Positions 16,406-25,544 of a DNA stretch of 64,000 nucleotides are shown piece after piece. The stretch is from Hoeflea sp. Its GTDB lineage: Bacteria; Pseudomonadota; Alphaproteobacteria; Rhizobiales; Rhizobiaceae. A program made the translations under genes and the position numbers. The stretch lies in contig JACKJT010000004.1 in assembly GCA_020637795.1 (NCBI GenBank), forward strand, positions 1 to 64,000, read 5' to 3'. Within the stretch, counting starts at the first letter, position 1; each line of letters opens with the position of its first letter. Below the pieces are notes generated by a model. It saw only the letters and a program-made list of their open reading frames with translations. It was not told where the DNA came from and made no database searches.

Positions 16406-17152
16406 TCAGCCATGGATGGCGATCAGGATCCCGTGCCGGTCCCGCACCGGGCCGGATGGAAACGGCTGGGTCAGGCGCGCCGCGTGACGTCCGGCCATCA
16501 GCAGATTGACGCTCGCATCGACCAGATCATCCATCGCGGCTCCTCGCGGCGGTCCGCGCGAAAGGATGTCGCGGTCAATGCCATGAGATGCAAGCAGCTC
16601 TATCCGCTCGGCAACGCCCTCGGGATTGACCGCGCCGCGAATCTTCTTTGGTGTTGCCATCGGAACCATGTTGTTGAGCCGGCAAAAGGCGAATTCCGGA
16701 TGCGACTCGATCAGCCGGTCGCGCAGCCCGCCATCGCCCTGCAGCAGCCGGTCGATCTCCCTGATCTTGCCGAACAGGTGGAAGGCTTGCTTGGATACCT
16801 TCCTGGGCGGGTCCGAGCACTTCAGCGCCAGTTCACAGGCTTCGCGGTAGGTTTCAGCCTCCACCGCCGCCCGCGCCGGGATCGAAAACACGCTCGACTG
16901 GCGGGTGCCGAGATAGCCCCGGATCGCCTGTTCAGGTCCGCGGCCCGGACCGGCGATCCTGTCGGGCAGGCCGATCGGCATGTCCACGGCAATCGTCGCC
17001 GACGGGCCGGATTCGCCGACAAGATCGGCAAAGCGCCCGTAGATCCGCACCTGCGGCCGGGTTTCACCGGGCCTCAGGATCAGGGCAATCCAGCCGGCAC
17101 GGCATCCATCGACGCCGACAAGCACCTGTCCGGATTGCAAAATCCCGCTCAC
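16406..17152 (-). CDS. DUF429 domain protein
   Basis: 248 residues. VLVGVDGCRAGWIALIL at the N-terminus, ATIAVDMPIGLPD, and the invariant-looking ESHPEFAFCRLN place it in DUF429, a predicted RNase H-like-fold family of unknown activity. The start is a GTG at 17152 that overlaps the TGA of the pyridoxal kinase gene, so translation is coupled. The frame stays open far upstream, but that part is the antiparallel shadow of the kinase gene. The coupling suggests a link to vitamin B6 metabolism, but this is inference. Confidence 0.8.
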   Translation of the reverse strand: MSGILQSGQVLVGVDGCRAGWIALILRPGETRPQVRIYGRFADLVGESGPSATIAVDMPIGLPDRIAGPGRGPEQAIRGYLGTRQSSVFSIPARAAVEAETYREACELALKCSDPPRKVSKQAFHLFGKIREIDRLLQGDGGLRDRLIESHPEFAFCRLNNMVPMATPKKIRGAVNPEGVAERIELLASHGIDRDILSRGPPRGAAMDDLVDASVNLLMAGRHAARLTQPFPSGPVRDRHGILIAIHG

Positions 17153-18042
17153 GGCTTCTTGCGGCCCGCCATCGACATTACCCGGCGCATGTTGACCATG
17201 GCCATCGGGGTCCGCAGGCTTTGCGCGTCCGTCTCCAGCGTCAGCTCGTCGGCGCCGCGCCGCGCCGTCCGGGCAAGGATTTCGAACACGCTGCCCGTTG
17301 CCATCTGCAGGGCCTTCTCTTCCGGCACGCCTTCCAGCAAGCGGGCCAGGAAGGTCGCCGACATCAGGTCCCCCAGGCCGTTGGGAGCATTGGGGATAAG
17401 CCGGTGCTCGGCCATCACCGATTGCCGACCGCTGACCAGCAGGTTTCCGGTGCTGCCGGCCATCATGGCAATCGCCGAGGTGACCAGCACCCGCGCCGGT
17501 CCCAGGGTTTCCGCCGCTGCCGTCATCGAGCTTGAATCGGTCATCGGCGCGCCCGACAGCCAGGCAAGTTCGTGCACATTCGGCGTGGCGATGTCCGCGA
17601 TCGGAATCAGTTCCGACGCAATCGACCTGGCCACGGCTTCGGGCACGTAGAGGCCGCCGGTGTCGCCGATTACCGGATCGCACATGTAGAGCGCCTCGGG
17701 ATTTGCCTTGCGCACGGCGACCACCAGCCGCGCCACATCGGCCGCCTGTCCCGCATCTCCGAGGTAGCCGCTAAGCACGCCGCCGACCTCGCCAAGCCAG
17801 GATGTTCCGCAAAGATCATCGATCAGGGCCGAGAAATCCTCGCGCGACGGCACGATCCGGGTCGCCCGCGAATGCCCCGGATGCCACGGCAGAATCACCG
17901 TCGGAACCGCCCAGACCGGAAAGCCGAGCGTTTCGAGCGCGAACACCGCGGCGCGGTTGCCGACGGAGCCACGAACCACATGGCTTGAAATCACGATGAC
18001 CGACGACCGGATATCGGGATTGCGCCTGTTCTCCGAAGTCAT
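17149..18042 (-). CDS. pdxY: Pyridoxal kinase
   Basis: 297 residues of the ribokinase-like PdxK/PdxY family. Useful blocks: VISSHVVRGSVGNRAAVFAL at the start, PEALYMCDPVIGDTGGLYV in the middle, TPNVHELAWLSG, and the phosphate/anion hole NGLGDLMSATFLARLL, where the usual GTGD is NGLGD with its catalytic aspartate. It phosphorylates pyridoxal with ATP to restore PLP. ATG at 18042 chosen, as it overlaps the stop of the upstream small membrane protein gene (ATGA) and gives the family length; 18066 is an alternative. Second gene of a coupled three-gene operon. Confidence 0.9.
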   Translation of the reverse strand: MTSENRRNPDIRSSVIVISSHVVRGSVGNRAAVFALETLGFPVWAVPTVILPWHPGHSRATRIVPSREDFSALIDDLCGTSWLGEVGGVLSGYLGDAGQAADVARLVVAVRKANPEALYMCDPVIGDTGGLYVPEAVARSIASELIPIADIATPNVHELAWLSGAPMTDSSSMTAAAETLGPARVLVTSAIAMMAGSTGNLLVSGRQSVMAEHRLIPNAPNGLGDLMSATFLARLLEGVPEEKALQMATGSVFEILARTARRGADELTLETDAQSLRTPMAMVNMRRVMSMAGRKKP

Positions 18043-18281
18043 CGCGACACCTGTCCGATCATCCACAGCACCAGTCCGACAAAGGCAACCAGCGCCAGAC
18101 CCCGGGCAATCCGGGTTCCCCAGACCTCGACCTTGTCGGATTTGTCCGCATCCTCGGCGGTGAAGTGATCGCGCACGCTGTTGGCGGCCGATTTCATCAC
18201 CGGTGTGGCAGACAACCCGCCCTCCTCGCCGATCCGGTCGAGCGTGCGCTTTGCCTGGCGGACTGTTTCATCATCTTTCAT
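18039..18281 (-). CDS. Small single-pass membrane protein, unknown
   Basis: 80 residues: a charged helical N-terminal part (about 1-55) and one C-terminal transmembrane segment (ARGLALVAFVGLVLWMIGQV) ending just before the C-terminus. This is a tail-anchored layout with the soluble part probably cytoplasmic. I do not recognise the family. It overlaps the pyridoxal kinase start by ATGA, so the two are co-translated. Confidence 0.6.
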   Translation of the reverse strand: MKDDETVRQAKRTLDRIGEEGGLSATPVMKSAANSVRDHFTAEDADKSDKVEVWGTRIARGLALVAFVGLVLWMIGQVSR

Positions 18282-18400
18282 CGCAAGGGCTCCCGGCCCG
18301 GTTCGATCGCATGCAGCCTGACATTATGCCGCACGCTGGTAAGCGGATTCGGCTCCAGGCGCAGGCACCGAAATCCTGCATCAATGATCATCCGGCCGGA

Positions 18401-18976
18401 TCAGCGGGCAAGCCCGTGATACTCCGGATTTGGCTGCATGTCGGTTGCCGACGCCATGCGGTTGGTCATGTTGAAGAAAGCCGCCACAGCCGAGATATCC
18501 CAGATGTCACGGTCGGTAAAACCGGCATCGCGCAGCTTCTGCCTGTCGTCCTCGACAATCCGCGCCGGATCCTCGGTGATCAGGATGGCAAAATCAAGCA
18601 TGGCCCGTTGCCGCGGCTCGAGATCGGCCACGCGGTAGTTCATCACCATCTGCTCTCCCAGTATGGGGTCGCCGGACAATTGCCGCACCGCGGCGCCATG
18701 GGCGGTCAGGCAGTAGAAGCACTTGTTGACCGAAGACACCGCGACGGCGATCAGCTCGCGTTCGAGCTTGCTCAGGTTGGAGCCGGCGAGCATCAGGTCG
18801 TTGTAGAAGGCGACAAAGGCCTCGAGTTTTTCATTGTTGAAGGCATAGGCCTTGAGCACGTTCGGCACCATGCCGAGCTTGTCCTGGCATTTGGCGAAAT
18901 ATGCGGTCATCTCCGCACTCAACGGTGTTTCCTGTTCCAGGGTCAGCGCGGTCGCGGCTTCTTGCGGGGTTTTCAT
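18401..18976 (-). CDS. Peroxidase-related / AhpD-like carboxymuconolactone decarboxylase family protein
   Basis: 191 residues, all-helical. The AhpD-type redox site SSVNKCFYCLTAHGAAVR contains the CxxC and downstream His. Similar proteins are annotated as uncharacterised peroxidase-related enzymes and may reduce alkyl hydroperoxides using a partner such as lipoate-linked proteins. The ATG at 18976 is preceded by a GGAGGAAA ribosome site, which decides the start, although the frame is open ~200 bp further. It is divergent from the NAD-glutamate dehydrogenase, with 100 bp between the starts. Confidence 0.87.
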   Translation of the reverse strand: MKTPQEAATALTLEQETPLSAEMTAYFAKCQDKLGMVPNVLKAYAFNNEKLEAFVAFYNDLMLAGSNLSKLERELIAVAVSSVNKCFYCLTAHGAAVRQLSGDPILGEQMVMNYRVADLEPRQRAMLDFAILITEDPARIVEDDRQKLRDAGFTDRDIWDISAVAAFFNMTNRMASATDMQPNPEYHGLAR

Positions 18977-19076
18977 CCTATTTCCTCCAATATTCGGTTT
19001 CGATAACGAAATCGTGTCGCTTTGACACACACTTCTGCTAGGATTCGACCAAAGATCAAGTCTTGGAGGGAATGGG

Positions 19077-22000
19077 ATGGGGGTCAGGAACACCCGCAAG
19101 TCGGAAACACTGCTTGCGGAGACGGCGGAAATTGCTTCCAAAGGCAAGAAGCCGCACATCAATCCGGACGTGCTTTTTTCCAGCGTCAGCATGGACGATC
19201 TGGACCTTTTTCCGGCGAGAAGCCTTGCTTCCGCGGCAGTCCTGGCCGAATCCGAGATTCGCGCATGGGATGGAAAATCCTCCCGCTTGAGCCTCGTGAA
19301 TGCCGATCAGGCCACTAAAGATGGCCGCGATGTCTCGATCCTGGCGATCACCACGCTCAACAAGCCTTTCCTCTATGATTCGGTGATGGGCGAGGTCACC
19401 TCGGATATTCGCGACATCCTGATGGCGCTGCACCCGATCCTGGTCATTTCCGGCAAGAAGCCGGCCAGACTTTTCTCCCATGGTGACGGCAGCGATCCCG
19501 CCCAGAGGGTCAGCCATATCCAGATCCACCTGCCGCGGCTGAGCCAGGCAGCGGCAGAAGACCTCACTGCGCGCGTTCGCCATGTGCTCGATCAGGTCCG
19601 TGCCGCGGTCGGCGACTGGAAGTCGATGCTGGCGATGATCGACCACAGCGCCGCCGATCTGGTGGCTCTTGACGTCGACAAGAAAACCGAGCCGGCACGC
19701 CAGGAAGCGCTGGCGTTCATCGCCTGGCTGCGCGACAACAATTTCACCTTTCTGGGCATGCGCGAATATGTCTACACCGGTGACGGCAAGTCGGCCGAAC
19801 TGAGCCGCGCCTCGACCGAAGGTCTCGGCATCCTGTCGAATCCCGACGTACTTGTCTTGCGGCTTGGCAAGGACCAGGTCACCACCACGCCGGAGATCCT
19901 CGATTTCCTGCAGGGACCGGACTTCCTGATCGTCACCAAGGCCAATGTGCGCTCGGTGATCCACCGCCGCGCCTACATGGATTACATCGGCATCAAGCGC
20001 TTCAACTCGAAGGGCAAGGTCGTCGGCGAACTGCGCATCGTCGGGCTTTTCACCTCCACCGCCTACACAAGGTCGGTGACCAAGATTCCGCTGCTGCGGT
20101 CGAAGGTTCAGTCCGTTGTCTCCGAGTTCGGCTTCGATCCGGAAAGCCATTCCGGCAAACTGCTGCTCAACACGCTGGAAGCCTACCCGCGCGACGACCT
20201 GTTCCAGATCGATGCCCATCTGCTGGCCCGGTTCTGCATGCAGATCAACGAACTGTCCGACCGGCCGCGCGTGCGCGTGCTGCCGCGGATCGACCGCTTC
20301 GACCGGTTTGTCTCGCTGATCGTCTATGTGCCGCGCGATCAGTATGATTCGATCGCCCGCGAGCGGATCGGCAATTATTTCAAGACCGTCTACAATGGTC
20401 GTGTGTCGGCTTACTATCCCGCCTTTCCCGAGGGCGGCGTCGCCCGCGTGCATTTCATCATCGGCCGCTCCGAGGGCAAGACGCCGCAGATCCCGCAGGA
20501 ACAGCTGGAATCCGACATCCGTTCCATCGTCACGCGCTGGGAGGACCAGTTCCGCGCCATCGGCGGCATCCGGTCCGAGCGGATAAATGTCAGCCAGTCC
20601 TACAAGGAACGGTTCCGGCCAGAGGAAGCGCTGGAAGACCTGGACAGCATTATCGCCTGCAAGGACACGGGCGCCATCCAGATCGCGTTCTACCGCGGTC
20701 AGGACATGGCGGATGACCATCTGGCCCTTAAGATCTTCCATGCCGGCGAACCGGTGGCTCTTTCGCGGCGCGTGCCGCTGCTCGAAAACCTCGGTTTCAA
20801 GGTGATCAGCGAGCAGACCCACGAGATTTTCCTCGACGAAAAGGCCGGAGTCTCGAGCACCGTCGTGCTGCACGACATGGAGATCATCCACGAGGACAGG
20901 CGCGGCATCGATCTCGATCACGACGGCGCCCGGCTCGAACAGGCCTTCCTCTCGGTCTGGCGCGGCGACACCGACAATGACAGCTACAACCGGCTCGTCA
21001 CCAATGCCGGCCTGAACGTTCGCGAAGCAACCGTGCTGCGCGCCTATGCCCGCTACCTGAGGCAGGCAGGCATTGCCTATTCGCAGGAATACATAGCCCT
21101 CAGTCTCAACCGCCATTCCGGTATCGCCGCCAAATTGTTCGAATTGTTCCGGATCCGGTTCGATACGGCGTTGAAAGAGGCTAAGCGCACCGAACAGAGC
21201 GCCAGCGTCACCGAATCCATCGAGGCGGCGCTTGCCGAGGTCCCGAGCCTTGACGATGACCGGATCCTGCGGCGCTATGTCAACGCCATCGAATCCTCGC
21301 TCAGGACCAATTATTTCCAGACCGGCCCCAACGGTGCGCCGCGTCCGGCTCTGGCGTTCAAGCTTGACCCGAAAAAGCTCGAAGGTCTCCCCGAACCGCG
21401 GCCTTTCCGCGAGATCTTTGTCTACGGTTCGGAAGTCGAGGGCGTTCACCTGCGCTTCGGCCCCGTTGCCCGCGGCGGCCTGCGCTGGTCGGACCGGGCG
21501 CAGGACTACCGCACGGAAGTCCTCGGCCTGGTCAAGGCCCAGCAGGTCAAGAATGCGGTCATCGTGCCGGTCGGCGCAAAGGGCGGCTTCTATCCCAAGA
21601 AACTGCCCGCTGAAGGCGGCCGCGACGCGATTTTCGAGGCCGGGCGTGACGCTTACAAGCTGTTCATCCGCACCCTGCTGTCGGTGACCGACAACATTGT
21701 CGGCGATGCCATCGTTCCGCCGGCCAACACTGTTCGCCATGATGCGGACGATCCCTATTTCGTGGTCGCCGCCGACAAGGGCACGGCCACCTTCTCCGAC
21801 ACCGCCAATGCGCTCAGCCAGGAACAGGATTTCTGGCTCGATGACGCCTTCGCCTCGGGCGGTTCGGCCGGCTATGACCACAAGAAGATGGGAATTACCG
21901 CGCGCGGCGCCTGGGAAGCGGTGAAACGGCATTTCCGCGAAATGAACATCGACATCCAGACAACGCCGTTCACCGCCGCCGGCGTCGGCGACATGTCCGG

Positions 22001-23867
22001 CGACGTGTTTGGCAACGGCATGCTGCTGTCGACGCAGATCAGGCTGCTTGCCGCCTTCGATCACCGCGACATCTTCATCGATCCGGATCCCGATTGTGCC
22101 GTGGGCTTTGCCGAGCGAAGCCGGCTGTTCGATCTGGGCCGGTCGAGCTGGCAGGATTACGACAAGTCGAAGCTCTCAAAAGGCGGCATGATCATCCCGC
22201 GCTCGCTCAAATCGGTCGAGCTCACACCCGAGGCCGCCGCCGTGATCGGGCTCAAGCCCGGCAAGGCCACGCCGCAGGACATCATGACAGCGATCCTGTC
22301 GATGGAAACCGATCTGTTGTGGTTCGGCGGCATCGGAACCTACATCAAGGACGCCGGCGAGAACGACGCGGATGTCGGCGACCGCGCCAATGACGCCATC
22401 CGCATTCATGCCCGCCAGGTCCGCGCCAAGGTGATCGGCGAAGGCGCCAATCTCGGCGTGACCCAGAAAGGCCGGATCGCCTATGCGCTCAATGGCGGCC
22501 GCTGCAATTCGGATGCGATCGACAACTCCGCCGGCGTCAATTCCTCCGACGTCGAGGTCAACATCAAGATTGCGCTCGCCAACGCCATGCGCGAGGACCG
22601 GCTCACCCGTCCCAAGCGCAACACGCTGCTGGCCGCCATGACCGACGAGGTGGCCGAGCTGGTGCTGCGCAACAACTATCTGCAGACCTTGGCGATCTCC
22701 GTCGCGGAGGCCGATGGCGTATCCGGCGTCGGCGAACTCAACAGGGTGATGGGCAATCTCGAAGCCCGGGGACTGCTCAACCGCAAGGTCGAGTACCTGC
22801 CCGATGACCTGGCGGTCGCCGAAAGGGTCGCCGCCGGCCATGCCCTGACCCGGCCCGAGATCGGGGTGCTGCTCTCCTATGCCAAGCTGGTGCTGTTCGA
22901 CGAGATCGTCGCCAGCGCCCTGCCGGACGATCCCTATTTCGACGAGACGCTCAGGTCCTACTTCCCGAAGAAGATGCAGAAGCCGCATTCGGCCGATATC
23001 GCCAGCCACAGGCTGAGACGTGAAATCATTTCGACCCTGCTCGGAAACGATGCGATAAACCGTGGCGGACCGGCCTTTGTCATCGGCATGGGCGACAAGT
23101 CGGGCGCCACCGCCGACGAAATCGTCAAGGCCTTCGTTCTTGCCCGCGACGGGCTCCTGCTCAACCAGCTCTATGCGCAGGTCGATGATCTCGACACCAG
23201 GGTGCCTGGCGCCGTGCAGAACCAGCTCTACGCCCGGATCAGCGACACGCTCAAGACTGTCACCGGCTGGGCGCTCAAGACAGGCGCGGCGCAGGGTGAT
23301 CTCGGCTCGGCGGTCAGGTCGATGCAGGAAAGCATCGCCAAGCTCGACGGCAAGCTGGCGGCGGCCATGCCCGATTTCATGCGCCAGGAAGCCGAAGAGG
23401 AGCGCAACGAGCTTGTCGCCCAATCGGTTCCGCTCGAACTGGCAAACCGGATCTCCGGGCTCGGCGCACTGACGCTGGCACCCGACATCTGCCATGTCGC
23501 GGCCTATTCGAAGACCGATCTGGGCCGGGCGACACAGGCCTTCTTTGCGGTCACCGAAGCGTTCCGGCTTGGCAGGATCGTCGCCGCCGTGGACCGGATC
23601 CCCGTCAGCGATCATTTCGAGGGCCTGGCGCTGGCGCGCAGCCTCGACGAGATCTCCCAGGCCCGCCGGATCATTGCCGGTGCGGCACTCGACAGCAACC
23701 CGAAGTCGGCAAGCCCGGCCGAGGAATGGCTCACGACCAACAAGGACCGCATCGCCCACGTCCGCGGTCAGATCCTGACGCTGACCGACAGCGGCGAATT
23801 GTCCGTCGCAAAACTCACCGTTGCCGCCGGCATGTTGAGCGATCTGGCTCGATCCCTGCGCGCATGA
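19077..23867 (+). CDS. NAD-glutamate dehydrogenase, large (180-kDa) class
   Basis: 1596 residues, the length of the L_180 GDH class. The catalytic region is recognisable around residues 790-840 (RFGPVARGGLRWSDRAQDYR, then KNAVIVPVGAKGGF with the catalytic lysine) and the dinucleotide-binding segment around 965-975 (GVGDMSGDVFGNGML). The ~700-residue N-terminal part carries ACT-like regulatory domains, and the C-terminal part is a helical extension. It converts glutamate to 2-oxoglutarate with NAD+, a catabolic role. A GGAGGG site precedes the ATG at 19077; an out-of-frame ATG lies five bases earlier. It is the largest gene in the window. Confidence 0.96.
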   Translation: MGVRNTRKSETLLAETAEIASKGKKPHINPDVLFSSVSMDDLDLFPARSLASAAVLAESEIRAWDGKSSRLSLVNADQATKDGRDVSILAITTLNKPFLYDSVMGEVTSDIRDILMALHPILVISGKKPARLFSHGDGSDPAQRVSHIQIHLPRLSQAAAEDLTARVRHVLDQVRAAVGDWKSMLAMIDHSAADLVALDVDKKTEPARQEALAFIAWLRDNNFTFLGMREYVYTGDGKSAELSRASTEGLGILSNPDVLVLRLGKDQVTTTPEILDFLQGPDFLIVTKANVRSVIHRRAYMDYIGIKRFNSKGKVVGELRIVGLFTSTAYTRSVTKIPLLRSKVQSVVSEFGFDPESHSGKLLLNTLEAYPRDDLFQIDAHLLARFCMQINELSDRPRVRVLPRIDRFDRFVSLIVYVPRDQYDSIARERIGNYFKTVYNGRVSAYYPAFPEGGVARVHFIIGRSEGKTPQIPQEQLESDIRSIVTRWEDQFRAIGGIRSERINVSQSYKERFRPEEALEDLDSIIACKDTGAIQIAFYRGQDMADDHLALKIFHAGEPVALSRRVPLLENLGFKVISEQTHEIFLDEKAGVSSTVVLHDMEIIHEDRRGIDLDHDGARLEQAFLSVWRGDTDNDSYNRLVTNAGLNVREATVLRAYARYLRQAGIAYSQEYIALSLNRHSGIAAKLFELFRIRFDTALKEAKRTEQSASVTESIEAALAEVPSLDDDRILRRYVNAIESSLRTNYFQTGPNGAPRPALAFKLDPKKLEGLPEPRPFREIFVYGSEVEGVHLRFGPVARGGLRWSDRAQDYRTEVLGLVKAQQVKNAVIVPVGAKGGFYPKKLPAEGGRDAIFEAGRDAYKLFIRTLLSVTDNIVGDAIVPPANTVRHDADDPYFVVAADKGTATFSDTANALSQEQDFWLDDAFASGGSAGYDHKKMGITARGAWEAVKRHFREMNIDIQTTPFTAAGVGDMSGDVFGNGMLLSTQIRLLAAFDHRDIFIDPDPDCAVGFAERSRLFDLGRSSWQDYDKSKLSKGGMIIPRSLKSVELTPEAAAVIGLKPGKATPQDIMTAILSMETDLLWFGGIGTYIKDAGENDADVGDRANDAIRIHARQVRAKVIGEGANLGVTQKGRIAYALNGGRCNSDAIDNSAGVNSSDVEVNIKIALANAMREDRLTRPKRNTLLAAMTDEVAELVLRNNYLQTLAISVAEADGVSGVGELNRVMGNLEARGLLNRKVEYLPDDLAVAERVAAGHALTRPEIGVLLSYAKLVLFDEIVASALPDDPYFDETLRSYFPKKMQKPHSADIASHRLRREIISTLLGNDAINRGGPAFVIGMGDKSGATADEIVKAFVLARDGLLLNQLYAQVDDLDTRVPGAVQNQLYARISDTLKTVTGWALKTGAAQGDLGSAVRSMQESIAKLDGKLAAAMPDFMRQEAEEERNELVAQSVPLELANRISGLGALTLAPDICHVAAYSKTDLGRATQAFFAVTEAFRLGRIVAAVDRIPVSDHFEGLALARSLDEISQARRIIAGAALDSNPKSASPAEEWLTTNKDRIAHVRGQILTLTDSGELSVAKLTVAAGMLSDLARSLRA

Positions 23868-23897
23868 CCGGGCACGGGGCCGATAGGGGGCAACACA

Positions 23898-25292
23898 ATG
23901 ACTGATCTGACCGGACTGCCGTCCGCACCCGTTGTCCAGCGCCGCGGCGTGTGGGGCTGGATGCTGTTTGACTGGGCGGCGCAGCCGTTCTTCACCGTTG
24001 TGACCACTTTCATCTTCGGCCCCTATTTCATCAGCCGCATGGCCAGCGATCCGGCCACCGGCCAGGCCGCGTGGGGTTACGGCATTGCCGCCGGTGGCCT
24101 GCTGATCGCCGTCTTTTCACCCGTGCTCGGGTCGATTGCCGACCAGACCGGACCGCGCAAACCCTGGATCGCGTTCTTTGCGATCATCAAGATCGTGGCG
24201 CTGTGCGGCCTGTGGTTTGCCGCGCCCGGCTCGAGTCTTGTTGGTATTGTCGCGCTGTTCACCCTGGCCTCGGTGGCGGCCGAGTTTTCCATCGTGTTCA
24301 ATGATTCCATGCTGCTGCGGCTGGTGCCGAAGGCGGAAATCGGGCGGGTCTCCAATCTCGCCTGGGGGCTGGGTTATCTCGGCGGCATGATCGTGCTGAT
24401 CTTCATCATCGCCTTCCTGGCCGCATCGCCGGAAACCGGAAAAACCCTGATCGGCCTCGATCCGCTTTTTGGCCTCGATCCGGTCCAGGGCGAGGACGCC
24501 CGCGCATCCGGACCGATTTCGGCGCTCTGGTACGCCGTCTTCATCCTGCCGATGTTTCTCTTCACCCCGGATGCGGGTGGACGCCGGGCCCTGAAGGGGG
24601 CGGTGCGCGACGGCCTCAGCGAATTGCGCTCGACGCTGGGAGAGGTGCGAAAGCGCGCCGGCATCTTCCGGTTTCTGGTCGCACGCATGATCTACCAGGA
24701 TGGCGTCAACGCGCTTCTCGCCCTGGGAGGCGGGTTTGCCGCCGCCATGTTCGGCTGGTCGATCACCGAGATCGGCGTCTACGGCATCATGCTCAATGTG
24801 GTGGCAATTTTCTCGTGCCTCTACGCCAGCCGCCTCGACACGCAGCTTGGCTCCAAACTGGTGGTCCTGATGGCTATCCTGTTGTTGCTGATTGCCACGC
24901 TCGGCATCGTCTCCACCGGTCCGGGCTTCACCCTGTTCGGCGCGCTGCCATTTGGCGAGGCTGACAGTGGCGGACTGTTCGGGACCGCTGCCGAGAAGGC
25001 CTATATCATGTTCGGCCTGCTGATCGGCATCGCCTTCGGACCGGTGCAGGCCTCGTCGCGCGCCTATATGGCCCGAAGCGTCACCGAAGACGAAGCCGGG
25101 CGCTATTTCGGCATCTATGCGCTGGCGGGCCGCGCCACCAGCTTCCTGGCGCCTTTCATGGTCGCCACCGTCACCGCTCTGAGCGGATCGGCGCGCCTGG
25201 GCATGGCGACCATCACCATCTTCTTCGCAGTCGGCCTGGTCATTCTCTGGACCACGCCCTACCCCGCCGACCAGCCTCAGCAGAAACGCTGA
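23898..25292 (+). CDS. MFS transporter, UMF1/Atg22 type
   Basis: 464 residues with about 12 hydrophobic segments. The opening WGWMLFDWAAQPFFTVVTTF is typical of the UMF1 family (Vacuole effluxer Atg22-like MFS proteins), as is ADQTGPRKPWIAFF between helices 2 and 3. Relatives in yeast export amino acids from the vacuole; bacterial substrates are unknown. It follows the glutamate dehydrogenase by 30 bp on the same strand with a GGGGG-like ribosome site, so the two may be co-transcribed. An amino acid substrate would fit that context, but this is inference. Confidence 0.87.
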   Translation: MTDLTGLPSAPVVQRRGVWGWMLFDWAAQPFFTVVTTFIFGPYFISRMASDPATGQAAWGYGIAAGGLLIAVFSPVLGSIADQTGPRKPWIAFFAIIKIVALCGLWFAAPGSSLVGIVALFTLASVAAEFSIVFNDSMLLRLVPKAEIGRVSNLAWGLGYLGGMIVLIFIIAFLAASPETGKTLIGLDPLFGLDPVQGEDARASGPISALWYAVFILPMFLFTPDAGGRRALKGAVRDGLSELRSTLGEVRKRAGIFRFLVARMIYQDGVNALLALGGGFAAAMFGWSITEIGVYGIMLNVVAIFSCLYASRLDTQLGSKLVVLMAILLLLIATLGIVSTGPGFTLFGALPFGEADSGGLFGTAAEKAYIMFGLLIGIAFGPVQASSRAYMARSVTEDEAGRYFGIYALAGRATSFLAPFMVATVTALSGSARLGMATITIFFAVGLVILWTTPYPADQPQQKR

Positions 25293-25352
25293 TCCGGGAA
25301 AAGCCGTCTTTCTGAAAATTTGGAAAACCGTTGCAGGTCATTGCCGCCAAGT

Positions 25353-25371
25353 TCCATACTTAAGGTATGGA
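25353..25371. repeat. Perfect 19-nt palindrome in the convergent gap
   Basis: TCCATACTTAAGGTATGGA is symmetric around the central A. Related CCATAC words recur downstream (ACCATACTCCGG and ACCATACGAAGAGC). It lies between the stop codons of the convergent MFS and purH genes, where an operator would not be expected. It has no T-run. Confidence 0.5.
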
Positions 25372-25504
25372 CCATACTCCGGGTACGGCAAACACCCCTC
25401 CGGCGAACCGGCAGGTCGGGGCGCGCCATCTGCCGAATGCGATGGCTTGCCCGGTCTGCTGTTAAGCCCTCAAACCATACGAAGAGCTTAACGTCCTGAA
25501 GAAT

Positions 25505-25524
25505 AATCGCGATCTGCCGCGATT
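25505..25524 (-). terminator. Possible hairpin terminator of purH
   Basis: AATCGCG (25505-25511) pairs with CGCGATT (25518-25524) around a 6-nt loop, 20 bp beyond the purH stop. On the minus strand it is followed by ATTCTTC, only a weak T-tract. Confidence 0.4.
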
Positions 25525-25544
25525 CCGCAAAGTGCGAGCCGCCG

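Noticed and set aside
17153..17683. N-terminal extension of the DUF429 gene
   Set aside because: It is the other-frame shadow of pdxY; the GTG at 17152 overlapping the pdxY stop fits the family start.
19056..22064. About 1000-codon open frame antisense to the glutamate dehydrogenase gene
   Set aside because: It mirrors a well-supported gene in a GC-rich genome where antisense frames stay open; no ribosome site, and the translation resembles no protein.
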